Position numbers and translations under genes: made by a program | NCBI RefSeq assembly: GCF_008693385.1 | Contig: NZ_CP044067.1 | Location: forward strand, 1,800,501-1,864,500 | Length of the DNA: 64,000 nt | DNA from: Cupriavidus pauculus | Lineage (GTDB): Bacteria > Pseudomonadota > Gammaproteobacteria > Burkholderiales > Burkholderiaceae | Direction of reading: 5' to 3' | Notes under the pieces: generated by a model | The model's input: only the letters and a program-made list of their open reading frames with translations | The model's database searches: none | What the model was told of the DNA's origin: nothing | In this document: piece after piece, positions 1 through 9,629 of the stretch | Layout: each line of letters opens with the position of its first letter | Position numbering within the stretch: position 1 is the first letter of the stretch

Positions 1-1
1 G

Positions 2-1594
2 CCGCTGCAGATCGGCGCGCGCGACGTCGCCTTTCCGTTCCTCAACAACTTCAGCTTCTGGATGACCACGGGCGGCGCCATCCTCGTGATGATGTCGCTG
101 TTCGTCGGCGAGTTCGCCAAGACGGGATGGCTGGCCTATCCACCGCTCTCCGGCATCATTCATAGCCCCGACGTTGGCGTCGATTACTACATATGGGCGT
201 TACAGGTCGCGGGGGTCGGGACATTGCTGTCGGGTATCAATCTGCTGGTGACGATCATCAAGATGCGCGCGCCTGGCATGAGCCTGATGCGCATGCCCAT
301 CTTCACGTGGACCTCGCTGTGCACGAACGTGCTGATCATCGCGGCATTCCCGGTGCTGACCGCCGCCCTGACGCTGCTGGCGCTCGACCGGTACGTCGGT
401 ACCAACTTCTTCACCGTCGATAACGGCGGCAGCGCGATGATGTACGTGAACCTGATCTGGATCTGGGGGCACCCCGAGGTCTACATCCTCGTGCTGCCCG
501 TATTCGGTGTGTTCTCGGAAGTCGTCGCCACGTTCTGCCGCAAGCGCCTGTTCGGCTATGCGTCGATGGTCTATGCGACGGTCGTGATCACGGTGCTCTC
601 GTACCTCGTCTGGCTGCACCACTTCTTCACGATGGGATCGGGCGCGAGTGTGAACTCGTTCTTTGGCATCACGACCATGATCATCTCGATCCCCACCGGG
701 GCGAAGGTGTTCAACTGGCTGTTCACGATGTACCACGGGCGCATCCGCTTCGAGGTGCCGATGCTGTGGACCGTCGGCTTCATGGTCACGTTCGTCATCG
801 GCGGCATGACCGGCGTGCTGCTCGCGGTGCCGCCCGCCGACTTCTCGCTCCACAACAGCCTGTTCCTGATCGCCCACTTCCACAACGTGATCATCGGCGG
901 CGTGCTGTTCGGGCTCATGGCCGGTATCACGTACTGGTTCCCGAAGGCCTTCGGCTACCGCCTGGATCCGTTCTGGGGCAAGTGCTCGTTCTGGTTCTGG
1001 CTCGTCGGCTTCTACTTCGCGTTCATGCCGCTGTACTGGCTGGGCCTGCTCGGCGTGACCCGCCGCATGAACCATTTCGACGATCCGTCGCTGCAGATCT
1101 GGTTCCAGCTGGCCGCGTTCGGCGCGTTCCTGATCGCGCTCGGCATCGGCAGCTTCCTGATCCAGCTGTTCGTGAGCTTCCGCAACCGCGAAGCGCTGCG
1201 CGACACCACGGGCGATCCGTGGAATGGCCGCACGCTCGAATGGTCGACGTCCTCGCCGCCGCCGCAGTACAACTTCGCGTTCACGCCCATCGTGCATGAC
1301 GCCGATGCGTGGTGGCAGATGAAGCAGCACGGCTACAAGCGGCCACTCGAAGGCTTTATTCCGATCCATATGCCGAAGAACACCGCCGCGGGCATCGTCC
1401 TCGCCGCGCTGAGCTCCATCTGCGCGTTCGGCCTGATCTGGCATATCTGGTGGCTCGTGATCGTCTCCTTCGTCGCCACGATCGGCGGCGCGATTTATCA
1501 CACCTTCAACTACAAGCGCGACTACTACATTCCGGCCGACGACGTGGTCCGGACCGAAGCCGCGCGCACTCAACTGCTAGGCAGCCATGGCTGA
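2..1594 (+). CDS. cyoB: Cytochrome o ubiquinol oxidase subunit I, 5' end missing
   Basis: Catalytic haem-copper subunit of the quinol oxidase that reduces oxygen to water and pumps protons across the inner membrane. The open frame runs off the left edge, starting with [16 protein letters not shown], so roughly the first 130 residues of a protein of about 660 are missing. The visible part has many membrane helices and the haem-copper ligand motifs WGHPEVY (His and cross-linked Tyr), LHHFF (two copper histidines) and AHFHN (high-spin and low-spin haem histidines). The C-terminal part with [12 protein letters not shown] and SSPPPQYNF is typical of CyoB rather than of cytochrome c oxidase CtaD. 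It overlaps cyoC by 8 bases, so the genes are translationally coupled. An internal ATG at 62 is only a frame artefact of the truncation. Confidence 0.96.
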   Translation, partial: PLQIGARDVAFPFLNNFSFWMTTGGAILVMMSLFVGEFAKTGWLAYPPLSGIIHSPDVGVDYYIWALQVAGVGTLLSGINLLVTIIKMRAPGMSLMRMPIFTWTSLCTNVLIIAAFPVLTAALTLLALDRYVGTNFFTVDNGGSAMMYVNLIWIWGHPEVYILVLPVFGVFSEVVATFCRKRLFGYASMVYATVVITVLSYLVWLHHFFTMGSGASVNSFFGITTMIISIPTGAKVFNWLFTMYHGRIRFEVPMLWTVGFMVTFVIGGMTGVLLAVPPADFSLHNSLFLIAHFHNVIIGGVLFGLMAGITYWFPKAFGYRLDPFWGKCSFWFWLVGFYFAFMPLYWLGLLGVTRRMNHFDDPSLQIWFQLAAFGAFLIALGIGSFLIQLFVSFRNREALRDTTGDPWNGRTLEWSTSSPPPQYNFAFTPIVHDADAWWQMKQHGYKRPLEGFIPIHMPKNTAAGIVLAALSSICAFGLIWHIWWLVIVSFVATIGGAIYHTFNYKRDYYIPADDVVRTEAARTQLLGSHG

Positions 1595-2243
1595 TACGAC
1601 GATCCCCCTCGCCGGCGGCGCGGCAGCGCCCGAAGATGGCTCGCGGCAGGAGCCGCTGCAGTTCTACATCAAGGTGGAGCACCATCCCGCGCAGGGCACG
1701 CTGCTCGGGTTCTGGTTCTACCTGATGAGCGACTGCCTGATCTTTGCCTGCCTGTTCGCCGCGTATGGCGTGCTCGGGCGCGAATACGCGGGCGGGCCCA
1801 CGGGCGCCGAGCTGTTCGACCTGCCGCTGGTCGCGCTCAATACGACGTTCCTGCTGCTCTCGTCCATCACGTACGGCTTTGCGATGCTCGAGATGCAGAA
1901 GAAGAACCTGCGCGGCACGCAGATATGGCTCGCGATCACCGGGCTCTTCGGCGTGGCGTTCCTCTCGGTGGAGCTCTACGAGTTCGCGCATCTGATCAGC
2001 GAAGGCGCCGGCCCGCAGCGCAGCGCGTTCCTGACCTCGTTCTTCGCGCTGGTCAGCACGCACGGGCTGCACGTGACGTTCGGCATCATCTGGCTGATCA
2101 CACTGATGTTCCAGCTCGGCAAGCATGGCCTGATCACGGCCAATCGCCGCCGGTTGCTGTGCCTGTCGATGTTCTGGCACTTTCTGGACGTCGTGTGGAT
2201 CGGCGTCTTCACCTTCGTCTATCTGATGGGAGTCCTGCCATGA
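1587..2243 (+). CDS. cyoC: Cytochrome o ubiquinol oxidase subunit III
   Basis: 218-residue integral membrane subunit of the bo-type quinol oxidase, belonging to the haem-copper oxidase subunit III family. About five hydrophobic helices are visible, with the conserved stretches [20 protein letters not shown] and [12 protein letters not shown] that mark CyoC. The N-terminal 30 residues are polar and face the cytoplasm in the family. The start at 1587 lies inside the end of cyoB, and the stop overlaps the cyoD start as ATGA. The gene order cyoB-cyoC-cyoD is the usual one. Subunit III carries no redox centre and is thought to stabilise the complex. Confidence 0.96.
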   Translation: MADTTIPLAGGAAAPEDGSRQEPLQFYIKVEHHPAQGTLLGFWFYLMSDCLIFACLFAAYGVLGREYAGGPTGAELFDLPLVALNTTFLLLSSITYGFAMLEMQKKNLRGTQIWLAITGLFGVAFLSVELYEFAHLISEGAGPQRSAFLTSFFALVSTHGLHVTFGIIWLITLMFQLGKHGLITANRRRLLCLSMFWHFLDVVWIGVFTFVYLMGVLP

Positions 2244-2668
2244 GCGCGCATGACGAGGCAATGGGCCACGGCCATGACGACGATCACGGCCACGACGAAC
2301 TGGCGGGCGCCGCGCATTCGACGATGAGCGGCTATGTGACGGGTTTCGTGCTGTCGGTGGTGCTGACGGCGATTCCGTTCTGGCTCGTGATGGGGAAGGT
2401 GTTCGACAAGTCGTCGACGACGGCGCTGGTGCTGCTCGGCCTGGGCGCGGTGCAGATCGTCGTTCACATGATCTACTTCCTGCACATGAACGCGCGCTCG
2501 GAAAACGGCTGGACGCTGCTCGCGCTGATCTTCACGCTCGTGCTCGTGGTCATCACGCTGTCGGGCACGCTCTGGGTCATGTTCCACCTGAACACGAACA
2601 TGATGCCCAATATGCAGAACGTCCAGCTGCCGGAGGGTGGCACGATCGTGCCACCCAAGTCCCCCTAA
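2240..2668 (+). CDS. cyoD: Cytochrome o ubiquinol oxidase subunit IV
   Basis: 142-residue small membrane subunit of the quinol oxidase, from the cytochrome o oxidase subunit IV (COX4_pro) family. Three hydrophobic helices are visible, with the typical [13 protein letters not shown] helix. The N-terminus is an unusual His/Asp-rich cytoplasmic extension ([13 protein letters not shown]), and the C-terminal tail after the third helix is also extended, so the protein is longer than the roughly 110-residue E. coli form. The His-rich tail may bind metal, but that is inference. The start codon overlaps the cyoC stop. The gene ends tail to tail with the chemoreceptor gene, overlapping it by 4 bases. 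No cyoE is present next to it. Confidence 0.94.
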   Translation: MSAHDEAMGHGHDDDHGHDELAGAAHSTMSGYVTGFVLSVVLTAIPFWLVMGKVFDKSSTTALVLLGLGAVQIVVHMIYFLHMNARSENGWTLLALIFTLVLVVITLSGTLWVMFHLNTNMMPNMQNVQLPEGGTIVPPKSP

Positions 2669-4206
2669 GCTGCGAGGCGGAAGATCGCCACGGCTTCCTT
2701 GAGCCGCTGGGCCTGCTCCTCGAGCGAGCCCGCGGCAGCCGCGGCCTGCTCGACGAGCGCCGCGTTCTGCTGCGTCACGGTGTCCATCTGCGTCACCGCC
2801 TGGTTCACCTGCTCGATACCCGCGCTCTGTTCGGCCGATGCCGCGCTGATCTCGCCCATGATGTCCGTCACGCGCTTCACGGCGCTGACGATCTGCTCCA
2901 TGGTCTGACCCGCTTCCGAGACCAGCTCCGAGCCACGCTCGACGCGCTCGGCCGAATCACCGATCAGCGACTTGATCTCCTTGGCCGCCGTCGCGCTGCG
3001 CTGCGCGAGACTGCGCACCTCGCCGGCCACCACGGCAAACCCACGGCCCTGCTCGCCGGCGCGCGCCGCTTCCACGGCCGCGTTCAGCGCGAGAATGTTG
3101 GTCTGGAACGCAATGCCTTCGATCACCGCGATGATATCGACCACCTTGCGCGACGCGCCGCTGATCTCTTCCATCGTGTTGACCACCTGGCCCACCACCT
3201 CGCCGCCCTTGATCGCGACGTCCGAGGCATTGACGGCCAGCGAGCTCGCCTGACGCGCGTTGTCCGCGTTCTGGCGGACGATGCCCGTGAGCTCTTCCAT
3301 GCTCGATGCGGTTTCCTCGAGCGACGACGCCTGTTCCTCGGTACGCTGCGACAGATCGGTGTTGCCCACGGCAATCTGGCTCGTGCCGGTGGCGATCGCT
3401 TCGGTGCCATGGCGCACTTCCTGCACGATGCCGAGGATGTTCTCGTTCATCTCGCGCAGCGCCTCGAGCAACTGACCGGTCTCGTCGGTGCTGTCTACGT
3501 CGATACGGCTGGTCAGGTCGCCCGATGCCACGGTGCGCGCGATATGCACCGCACGGTGCAGCGGACGCGTGATACCGATGGTGAGCCAGAACGCGAAGCC
3601 GGCACCGATGACCAGCATTACCGCGCCGAGCGCGATCATGCGATTGCGGGCAGCAAGATAGGTCTCGTTGATTTCCTTCGCGGTATCGTCGATCGACGCA
3701 CGCTGGATATCGAGCAGCTTCTGGATCTCGGCAAGGTAGGCATCGCCGGCCGGCACGAACTCGGTCTCCAGCACCTTGTTCGCCTCTTCGGTCTGGCCGT
3801 CCTTCTTGAAGCGCGCGATCTTGTCGCGCGACTCGTTGTACGGGTTGCGCACCTGCAGGATCTTCTGGAACGCGGCCTTTTCGGCATCGGAGACCAGCAT
3901 CGGCTCGATCTTGTCGCGCATCGCGGCGATCGTGTCGGCAGACCACTTGGTCTCCTTCGCGAAGAAGGCACCCAGCGTCGGGTCGGCACTCTTGGCGGTC
4001 GCCGTCGTGCGGCGCACGCTCGCGTACATCAGCCGGTACCAGTCGCTGACGATACGTTCCTTGGCCAGCGGCTCCTGCATCATGGCGTGCGTGTGGCTCG
4101 CCACGTCCTGCAGACGCGACATGCCATAAACGGTCATGAGTAGGGACAGAAACAACACGACGCCAAAGCCTATGCCAAGGCGGGCGCCAATACCGAGGTT
4201 TTTCAT
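2665..4206 (-). CDS. Methyl-accepting chemotaxis protein
   Basis: 513-residue transmembrane chemoreceptor. Helix 1 is at about residues 10-29, a four-helix-bundle type periplasmic sensor at 30-190, helix 2 at 191-211, a HAMP linker at about 212-265, and a cytoplasmic signalling coiled coil to the C-terminus. The highly conserved hairpin tip ([21 protein letters not shown]) is at about 364-384, where CheA and CheW bind. Glu/Gln-rich stretches such as [17 protein letters not shown] are candidate methylation sites. There is no C-terminal NWETF-type pentapeptide for CheR or CheB tethering. The ligand cannot be told from the sequence. The gene is monocistronic, with its stop codon overlapping the convergent cyoD stop. 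Confidence 0.95.
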   Translation of the reverse strand: MKNLGIGARLGIGFGVVLFLSLLMTVYGMSRLQDVASHTHAMMQEPLAKERIVSDWYRLMYASVRRTTATAKSADPTLGAFFAKETKWSADTIAAMRDKIEPMLVSDAEKAAFQKILQVRNPYNESRDKIARFKKDGQTEEANKVLETEFVPAGDAYLAEIQKLLDIQRASIDDTAKEINETYLAARNRMIALGAVMLVIGAGFAFWLTIGITRPLHRAVHIARTVASGDLTSRIDVDSTDETGQLLEALREMNENILGIVQEVRHGTEAIATGTSQIAVGNTDLSQRTEEQASSLEETASSMEELTGIVRQNADNARQASSLAVNASDVAIKGGEVVGQVVNTMEEISGASRKVVDIIAVIEGIAFQTNILALNAAVEAARAGEQGRGFAVVAGEVRSLAQRSATAAKEIKSLIGDSAERVERGSELVSEAGQTMEQIVSAVKRVTDIMGEISAASAEQSAGIEQVNQAVTQMDTVTQQNAALVEQAAAAAGSLEEQAQRLKEAVAIFRLAA

Positions 4207-4269
4207 TTCGTCTGCCTGATGAGTGCCATTGGGCGAACTATCGGCAGGGGAGAGGATTTTCTTGAATGC

Positions 4270-4839
4270 CTAATCCAGCACCCGCACGCGGCGCTGTCCG
4301 CCCTGCGCGGGCAATTCGATGGCCACGCCGCCCGCGGTGCGAGCCCCATGGCCGGTCAGCGCGCCGATCACGACCTGATGCGTGACCATCAGATAAGGGC
4401 CGCCTTTCGGGTCGAGGCCATCGATCAGGCGTGAAAGCCTTTCGGTCTGCGCGGTGCGGGTCGCGTCGTCGGCCTCGAAGAACGAGTTGAGCAACGGCTC
4501 GACGCGCACAGGACCGAAGTTCATCAGGCGGGCGGTTTCCTGACACCGGCACCACGCGCTGCTCATCACGCGCGTGGGCCGGAAACCGGCGGTCTTCCAC
4601 GCAGCGCCGAGGTCCATGGCCTGCTGCCGGCCGGCGGCGTCGAGATTGCGCTGCGTGGCGCAGTCGCCGAGGCGGAAGCCCGGCGGATCGCTGAGCCCGG
4701 GCGCGCTCGCATGGCGCACGATGACGACCACGTTCGGGCGCTGTAACTCGCCCGGTGTCACCGACGGTTGCGCCGCGCCAGGCATGGGCGCCATCAGTGA
4801 CAGCAAAGCGGGAAACAACGCAGGAAAGAGACGTGCCAT
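4270..4839 (-). CDS. Secreted histidine phosphatase family protein
   Basis: 189 residues counted from the ATG at 4839, chosen because it opens a good signal peptide (MARLFPALFPALLSLMAP, cleavage near GAA-QP). The mature part belongs to the histidine phosphatase (phosphoglycerate-mutase-like) superfamily: VIVRHASAPG holds the catalytic RH motif, a conserved Arg lies near RVMSSAWCR, and VTHQVVIGALTG holds the second catalytic His. Such periplasmic members are often annotated as phosphoglycerate mutase-like or SixA-like, with unknown substrates. Two Cys residues in SAWCRCQETA are probably structural. It lies alone between the chemoreceptor and the MFS gene, on the same strand as both. Confidence 0.85.
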   Translation of the reverse strand: MARLFPALFPALLSLMAPMPGAAQPSVTPGELQRPNVVVIVRHASAPGLSDPPGFRLGDCATQRNLDAAGRQQAMDLGAAWKTAGFRPTRVMSSAWCRCQETARLMNFGPVRVEPLLNSFFEADDATRTAQTERLSRLIDGLDPKGGPYLMVTHQVVIGALTGHGARTAGGVAIELPAQGGQRRVRVLD

Positions 4840-4925
4840 CGTGGACTCCGGCAACGAGCAAGTCTTTCCAACATAGCACGCCGATGGGGGCACGCGTGCG
4901 GGGCCGACATGCGAGGCGACCGAGG

Positions 4926-6275
4926 CTAGCTGTCGGCGACTGCCTGCGCGTCCCGCGCGGGCACCACGGAATGCCCCATCGCGCTGAACACGTACGGGAC
5001 GAGCGCGATCACGACAATGGCTGCGGCGGTACCGAAGATCACGCCATAGGTCAGCGCATTCGGCCACAGGCGGTCATGGCCGATATTGGCGATCACGCCG
5101 AAGCCCCACGACGTCAGCGCGGAACCGAGAAACACGAACGAGTTGAGCACGCCCAGCCCGCGCCCACGCTTGGCCGGCGGCAGCAGGCTGCGGCCCTGCG
5201 CCATCACGAGCGGATGGAGCATGCCGATCGTCGTCAGCAGACCCATGCACGCGACGCTCTGCACCACACCATGGCCGGGCCAGATCGCCAGCGCCACCGC
5301 GCCGCAGGTCGAGAAGCACGCCCAGCCGAGAATCGTCCGCTTGAGCGTCGTGCGCCGGACGAGCACAGGCAACAGGAATGCGGTGGCAAATCCGGTCAGG
5401 CTCAGCAACGTCAGCGCGATACCACGCGTGCCGGCGGCGAGTCCGTACACATTGGCCAGATACGGCCCGCTCCACGCATTGCGAAACGCGGTGCCGGCCG
5501 CCATCGCGACGCATAGCGGAATCAGCAGCCACAGCGCGCGCATGCCGAGCAGGCGCGCGCTGTCGATCAGCATGCCGCCCATCGGCGCGTGCCGGGCGTC
5601 CGCGTGGCCCGTATCGCGCACGTGGCGCCAGACGCCATAGCATGCCAGCACCATGCACACCGCGGAGATCGCCATCGCGTAACGCCAGCCGATCCATTGG
5701 GACATCCAGCCCAGCGGCGCCGTGGCACACAGCGCGCCGATCATGCCCATGGCATTCGAGCGGCTGACCTCGCGCATATAACGCTTCTCGTCGAGATGCT
5801 CGGAAGCGAAGTGCATCAGGCCCATGAACACCGGCGCGCACGCGAGGCCGAGCCCAGCCTGCGCGACCATGGCCGCGCCGCCGCTCGGCGCCACCACGAA
5901 CATGATGGACGAGACGGCCCCGACGCCCAGCAGCAGCGCGGTGGGACGGCCTACGCCATAACGGTCGAATGCCAGCCCCACAGGAATCTGCGCGGCGGCG
6001 AACGCCAGGAAGAAGCAAGACGACAGCGCGCCGAATCCCGCCGGCGACAGCGAAAAATCGTGCTGCAGTTCGGGCGCGATAACCGCCAGACAACTGCGAT
6101 AGAACTGGCTCAGCACGAACGCGAAGGTCAGGAGGGCGATACCGCGATTGGCATCGATGGCCCCGGCGATGGCGACACCGGAGGCGCGGGCGTGGGCGTC
6201 GGCGACCGCAGGCGTTGGGGGACGCTGCGCGGTCCGATCGCTGGCCGAATTGTTCAACTTGCACTCTCTTGTCAA
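4926..6275 (-). CDS. MFS transporter
   Basis: 449-residue major facilitator superfamily permease with about twelve hydrophobic helices in two halves. The cytoplasmic loop after helix 2 (GLAFDRYGVGRPT) is the MFS signature. A second loop, PPAKRGRGLGVLNS, is in the second half. The substrate is not identifiable. The first membrane helix begins only around residue 44, and the start used here is a TTG at 6275 with a polar leader, so the true start may lie downstream. No regulator is adjacent. The gene is read away from the FKBP cluster and is followed by the phosphatase gene 86 bases on. Confidence 0.85.
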   Translation of the reverse strand: MTRECKLNNSASDRTAQRPPTPAVADAHARASGVAIAGAIDANRGIALLTFAFVLSQFYRSCLAVIAPELQHDFSLSPAGFGALSSCFFLAFAAAQIPVGLAFDRYGVGRPTALLLGVGAVSSIMFVVAPSGGAAMVAQAGLGLACAPVFMGLMHFASEHLDEKRYMREVSRSNAMGMIGALCATAPLGWMSQWIGWRYAMAISAVCMVLACYGVWRHVRDTGHADARHAPMGGMLIDSARLLGMRALWLLIPLCVAMAAGTAFRNAWSGPYLANVYGLAAGTRGIALTLLSLTGFATAFLLPVLVRRTTLKRTILGWACFSTCGAVALAIWPGHGVVQSVACMGLLTTIGMLHPLVMAQGRSLLPPAKRGRGLGVLNSFVFLGSALTSWGFGVIANIGHDRLWPNALTYGVIFGTAAAIVVIALVPYVFSAMGHSVVPARDAQAVADS

Positions 6276-6396
6276 AATCCCACCACTGCAGCGATTCAGT
6301 TGTTCTGCAGGGCAGGCGCGAATTCTGGGTTCGCGAATGGAGCGTCAATTCTACCCGTGCCACGGCGCGAAAATTGTCCATGGCATCGGTCAATGA

Positions 6397-6606
6397 TTAC
6401 GTCGAGACGCGCTTCCAGTGATCGGCACCGTCGTCTTCGTCGGCAACCAGTACGATGGCCTGCCGGCAACGTTCGCATTGGTAGAGGTGGGCGCTTCCCT
6501 GCGATGCCGTCGGCAGCGTGGCCGATTTCACAAGGTGCGCATGGGGCGGAACATGGCCGGGGCGGCCAATGAGCCGCATGCAAAGTTCGCACGGATTCTT
6601 GGGCAT
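6397..6606 (-). CDS. Small zinc-ribbon-like protein
   Basis: 69 residues from the ATG at 6606. An upstream in-frame ATG would add 16 unconvincing residues. Two Cys pairs, CELC near residue 6 and CERC near residue 50, are spaced as in a small treble-clef or zinc-ribbon fold, and three histidines lie between them. The C-terminus is acidic (VADEDDGAD). It resembles short conserved hypothetical proteins of Burkholderiales, but I do not know a function. It lies between the MFS gene and the FKBP gene on the same strand. The FKBP terminator upstream implies its own promoter in the roughly 95 bases between. Confidence 0.6.
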   Translation of the reverse strand: MPKNPCELCMRLIGRPGHVPPHAHLVKSATLPTASQGSAHLYQCERCRQAIVLVADEDDGADHWKRVST

Positions 6607-6700
6607 GACTGCACTCCACTGCCTGGTACGGCACAAATTGCTGCGCCGCAACACAATTCCAGTATAGAAGCCGCCGCTTTCGAATCAAATGTCGCCCTGC

Positions 6701-6731
6701 AAAAAAGAACGCCCGCGTGAAGAGGGCGTTC
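6701..6731 (-). terminator. Rho-independent terminator after the FKBP gene
   Basis: Read on the minus strand, GAACGCCC pairs perfectly with GGGCGTTC across a 9-base loop, followed at once by six T residues. It begins 23 bases after the FKBP stop codon. Confidence 0.9.
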
Positions 6732-6753
6732 GATCGTGGAGACCTTGTCGGTC

Positions 6754-7158
6754 TCAGCTGCCGATGCCCAGCAGTTCCACTTCGAAGTTCAGCGTCGCAT
6801 TGGGCGGAATCGCGCCCGGCACGCCGCGTGCGCCGTAAGCGGTCGAGGCCGGGCAGGTCAGCTTGGCCTTGCCGCCCACCTGCATCTTCTGCACGCCTTC
6901 GGTCCAGCACGGGATGACGCGGTTGAGCGGGAACGAAATCGGCTGGCCGCGCTTGTACGAGCTGTCGAATTCGGTGCCGTCGGTAAGCGTGCCGCGGTAG
7001 TGGACCTTCACGGTATCCGTGGCCTTCGGCGATGCGCCCGTGCCCTTGGTCAGATGCTGGATCGTCATGCCGGAAGGCAGCGTCTCGGGCGCGGATTGCT
7101 GAGCGTGCGCCGCGCCGGCAACGGCCAGAGCCGCGATAAGGAACGAGAGTTTCTTCAT
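6754..7158 (-). CDS. FKBP-type peptidyl-prolyl cis-trans isomerase, exported
   Basis: 134 residues from the ATG at 7158, which opens a signal peptide (MKKLSFLIAALAVAGAAHA). A single FKBP domain follows: VKVHYRGTLTDGTEFDSSY, RGQPISFPLNRVIPCWTEG and the C-terminal IPPNATLNFEVELL are the usual active-site and core strands. The family catalyses prolyl isomerisation during folding in the periplasm. This is the short single-domain type, lacking the N-terminal dimerisation domain of FkpA or Mip. Cys residues near the active site (PCWTEG, LTCPAS) are found in beta-proteobacterial members. A strong terminator follows the gene. A divergent GntR gene starts 150 bases upstream. Confidence 0.93.
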   Translation of the reverse strand: MKKLSFLIAALAVAGAAHAQQSAPETLPSGMTIQHLTKGTGASPKATDTVKVHYRGTLTDGTEFDSSYKRGQPISFPLNRVIPCWTEGVQKMQVGGKAKLTCPASTAYGARGVPGAIPPNATLNFEVELLGIGS

Positions 7159-7309
7159 GGATGGCTTCGGTGTCGAGTCGAAGTTGGGGGAAAACACGAG
7201 TGTACCCCGTTCGCACATGCCGTCCGCGGCGCTTGGCTTCGGGGGCGGGTATCGTTAGGATTTGCGTTCCGCCCCTTCAACGTCTCCTTTCACAGGACTT
7301 TTCCGATTT

Positions 7310-8041
7310 ATGGAGCCACGCCACGCAGAGCTGACCAAGGCGCTCATTCAGGACATCACCAGCGGCGTCTACCCGGTCGGTTCGAGCCTGCCCGGCGAGC
7401 TCGAACTCGCAGACAAGTACGGCGTCAGCCGGGGCACCGTGCGCGTTGCACTGACGCGCATCCAGGAACTCGGCATGGTTTCGCGCAAGAAACGCGCGGG
7501 AACACGCGTCGAGGCGTCCGCGCCGCAGTCGGGCGAGTACATGCCGCGCCTCTCGTCGATCGAGGAACTCGTGCAATACGGCGCGGCCACCGCGCGCAGG
7601 ATCCACGGCGCACGCGAGGTCGTCATGGATGTCGAGATGGCCGCGCATCTGGGCTGTCCGCCCGGCTCGCGCTGGCTGCACATTCCCACGTCGCGCACCA
7701 ATCCCGCTGCACCCGATCATCCGGTCGCGTGGTCCGACGTGTACGTGACGGCCGACGACGGCGCGAAGATCAAGAGCAAGCTCAAGACGTCGGAGGGCCT
7801 GATCTGCGAGCTCGTCGGCCAGACGTCGGGACGCGTCGTGAAGGAAATCCACCAGACCGTGCGCGCGATCGGCATCCCCGCGGCAATGGCGCAGACGCTC
7901 GGGACCGCGCCCGGTGCCCACGCCCTCGAGTTCGTGCGGCGGTACTACGATCAGTCGGACCGGCTGTTCGAAGTGGTGGTCAGCGTGCATCCTGCCGACC
8001 GGTTCTCGTATTCCACGGTGCTCCAGCGGCAGGCGGTCTGA
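7310..8041 (+). CDS. GntR-family transcriptional regulator, HutC/UTRA type
   Basis: 243 residues from the ATG at 7310, the start that places the helix-turn-helix at the family position. The N-terminal winged helix (residues about 5-70, with PVGSSLPGELELADKYGVSR and TVRVALTRIQELGMV) is typical GntR. The C-terminal UTRA ligand-binding domain (about 90-240) ends with YDQSDRLFEVVVSVHPADRFSYS. It lies directly upstream of a class I fumarase-like gene on the same strand, with a 20-base palindrome between them that is a likely binding site. The ligand is probably a dicarboxylate or hydroxy acid handled by the fumarase-like enzyme, which is inference. Confidence 0.9.
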   Translation: MEPRHAELTKALIQDITSGVYPVGSSLPGELELADKYGVSRGTVRVALTRIQELGMVSRKKRAGTRVEASAPQSGEYMPRLSSIEELVQYGAATARRIHGAREVVMDVEMAAHLGCPPGSRWLHIPTSRTNPAAPDHPVAWSDVYVTADDGAKIKSKLKTSEGLICELVGQTSGRVVKEIHQTVRAIGIPAAMAQTLGTAPGAHALEFVRRYYDQSDRLFEVVVSVHPADRFSYSTVLQRQAV

Positions 8042-8071
8042 ACGGGCCTTCCGCGCGGCGTCGCTTTATGC

Positions 8072-8091
8072 GAATATGTTCAAACATATTC
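8072..8091. promoter_or_regulatory. Palindromic operator candidate upstream of fumarase
   Basis: GAATATGTTCAAACATATTC has two perfect 9-base arms around a CA centre. It is AT-rich in a GC-rich neighbourhood and lies between the GntR stop and the fumarase start. It is a probable binding site for the upstream GntR regulator. Binding itself is inferred. Confidence 0.6.
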
Positions 8092-8117
8092 CGCTAGAGA
8101 ATGCCGGAGCGCCCCGC

Positions 8118-9614
8118 ATGACCGTCGTCTATCAGGAAGACATCGCCGACAGCGTCGCCGATGCGCTGCAGTTCATCAGCTACTACCACCCCGCCGATTT
8201 CGTCGAGGCATTGCGCCGCGCATGGGAGGCGGAGCCGCCAGGCGCCGCGCGCAGCGCGCTGACGCAGTTGCTCGTGAACAGCCGCATGGCCGCGCGCGGT
8301 CACCGGCCGCTGTGCCAGGACACGGGCGTTGCGCAGGTTTTCCTGAGCGTCGGCATGGACGTACGCCTCGCCACGCGCGACGGCAGCGCCCTGCGCAGCC
8401 TTCAGGACGTCGTCAATGACGGTGTGCGGCGCGCCTATACGCTGCCCGCGAACCCGCTGCGCGCGACGATGGTCGCGTCGCCACTCGGCGCCCGCCGCAA
8501 TACGGGCGACAACACGCCCGGCTTCGTCGACGTCGAACTCGTGCCCGGCAATACCGTCGAGATGATCGTGGTGGCCAAGGGCGGCGGCGGCGACGTGAAG
8601 GCGAAGTTCACCACGCTCAATCCGAGCGACTCGCTCGTCGACTGGATTCTCGATGCCGTGCCGCAGATGGGCGCGGGCTGGTGTCCGCCCGGTGTGCTCG
8701 GCGTGGGCATCGGCGGCACGCCCGAACAGGCGATGCGCGCGGCCAAGCGATCGCTGTTCGCGCCGATCGACATCCAGACCGTGCGCGCGCGCGGCGCGAA
8801 CGATGACGTCGAGGCGCTTCGGCTGGCGTTGCATGACCGCATCAACGCGCTCGGCATCGGCGCACAAGGCCTGGGCGGGCTGACCACCGTGCTCGACGTC
8901 AAGGTCGGCGCGCTGCCGAGCCATGCGGCCGCGTTGCCCGTTGCCCTGATTCCGAACTGCGCGGCCACGCGCTTCGTGCGGTGCACGCTCGACGGCAACG
9001 GGCCCGCGACATTCACGCCGCCGGACCCGTCGCTCTGGCGCGATATCCCCGATGCGATGCCCGAAGAGGCCGATGCCCTGACGGTGGACCTCGATACGCT
9101 GACGGCGGACACCGTCGCGCAATGGAAGGTGGGCCAGACGCTGCGCCTGCGCGGCCGCCTGCTGACCGCGCGCGATGCTGCCCACAAGCGTCTGATGGCG
9201 ATGCTCGATGCGGGCGAACCGCTACCGGTGCCGCTGCGCGACCGAACGATCTATTACGTAGGGCCGGTCGATCCCGTCGGCGATGAGGCCGTGGGTCCGG
9301 CCGGACCTACCACCGCCACGCGCATGGACAAGTTCCTGCCGCGCCTGCTGGCCGAAACCGGCCTGCGCGTGATGGTCGGCAAGGCCGAGCGCGGGCCGGC
9401 GGCGATCGATGCGATACGCGACAACGGTGCCGCGTACCTGACCGCCGTCGGCGGTGCCGCCTATCTGATCTCTCGCGCGATCCGCAAATCCCGCGTCGTG
9501 GCTTTCCCCGACCTTGGCATGGAGGCCATGTACGAGTTCGAGGTCGAGGACATGCCGGTCACCGTGGCCGTCGATGCGCGCGGACGATCGATCCACACCG
9601 TCTTCCAGCGCTAG
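8118..9614 (+). CDS. Class I (Fe-S) fumarate hydratase-like enzyme
   Basis: 498 residues with the fused alpha and beta halves of the oxygen-sensitive [4Fe-4S] fumarase family. PLCQDTG (Cys66) and IPNCAATR carry cluster cysteines. KGGGGDVKAKF, GAGWCPPG, GIGGTPEQAM, LGGLTTVLDVK and GPTTATRMDKF are the strongly conserved family blocks. The reaction is reversible hydration of fumarate to malate or of a related unsaturated diacid such as mesaconate. The ATG at 8118 is preferred because GGAG precedes it and the family N-terminus starts there. An earlier ATG at 8076 would lie inside the operator palindrome. A class II FumC is encoded at 57103, so this copy probably serves an inducible pathway under the adjacent GntR. 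Confidence 0.9.
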   Translation: MTVVYQEDIADSVADALQFISYYHPADFVEALRRAWEAEPPGAARSALTQLLVNSRMAARGHRPLCQDTGVAQVFLSVGMDVRLATRDGSALRSLQDVVNDGVRRAYTLPANPLRATMVASPLGARRNTGDNTPGFVDVELVPGNTVEMIVVAKGGGGDVKAKFTTLNPSDSLVDWILDAVPQMGAGWCPPGVLGVGIGGTPEQAMRAAKRSLFAPIDIQTVRARGANDDVEALRLALHDRINALGIGAQGLGGLTTVLDVKVGALPSHAAALPVALIPNCAATRFVRCTLDGNGPATFTPPDPSLWRDIPDAMPEEADALTVDLDTLTADTVAQWKVGQTLRLRGRLLTARDAAHKRLMAMLDAGEPLPVPLRDRTIYYVGPVDPVGDEAVGPAGPTTATRMDKFLPRLLAETGLRVMVGKAERGPAAIDAIRDNGAAYLTAVGGAAYLISRAIRKSRVVAFPDLGMEAMYEFEVEDMPVTVAVDARGRSIHTVFQR

Positions 9615-9629
9615 GCGCTCCGGCGGGGC

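Noticed and set aside
8076..8117. Earlier ATG for the class I fumarase
   Set aside because: It lies inside the operator palindrome, has no ribosome site and adds residues absent from the family.
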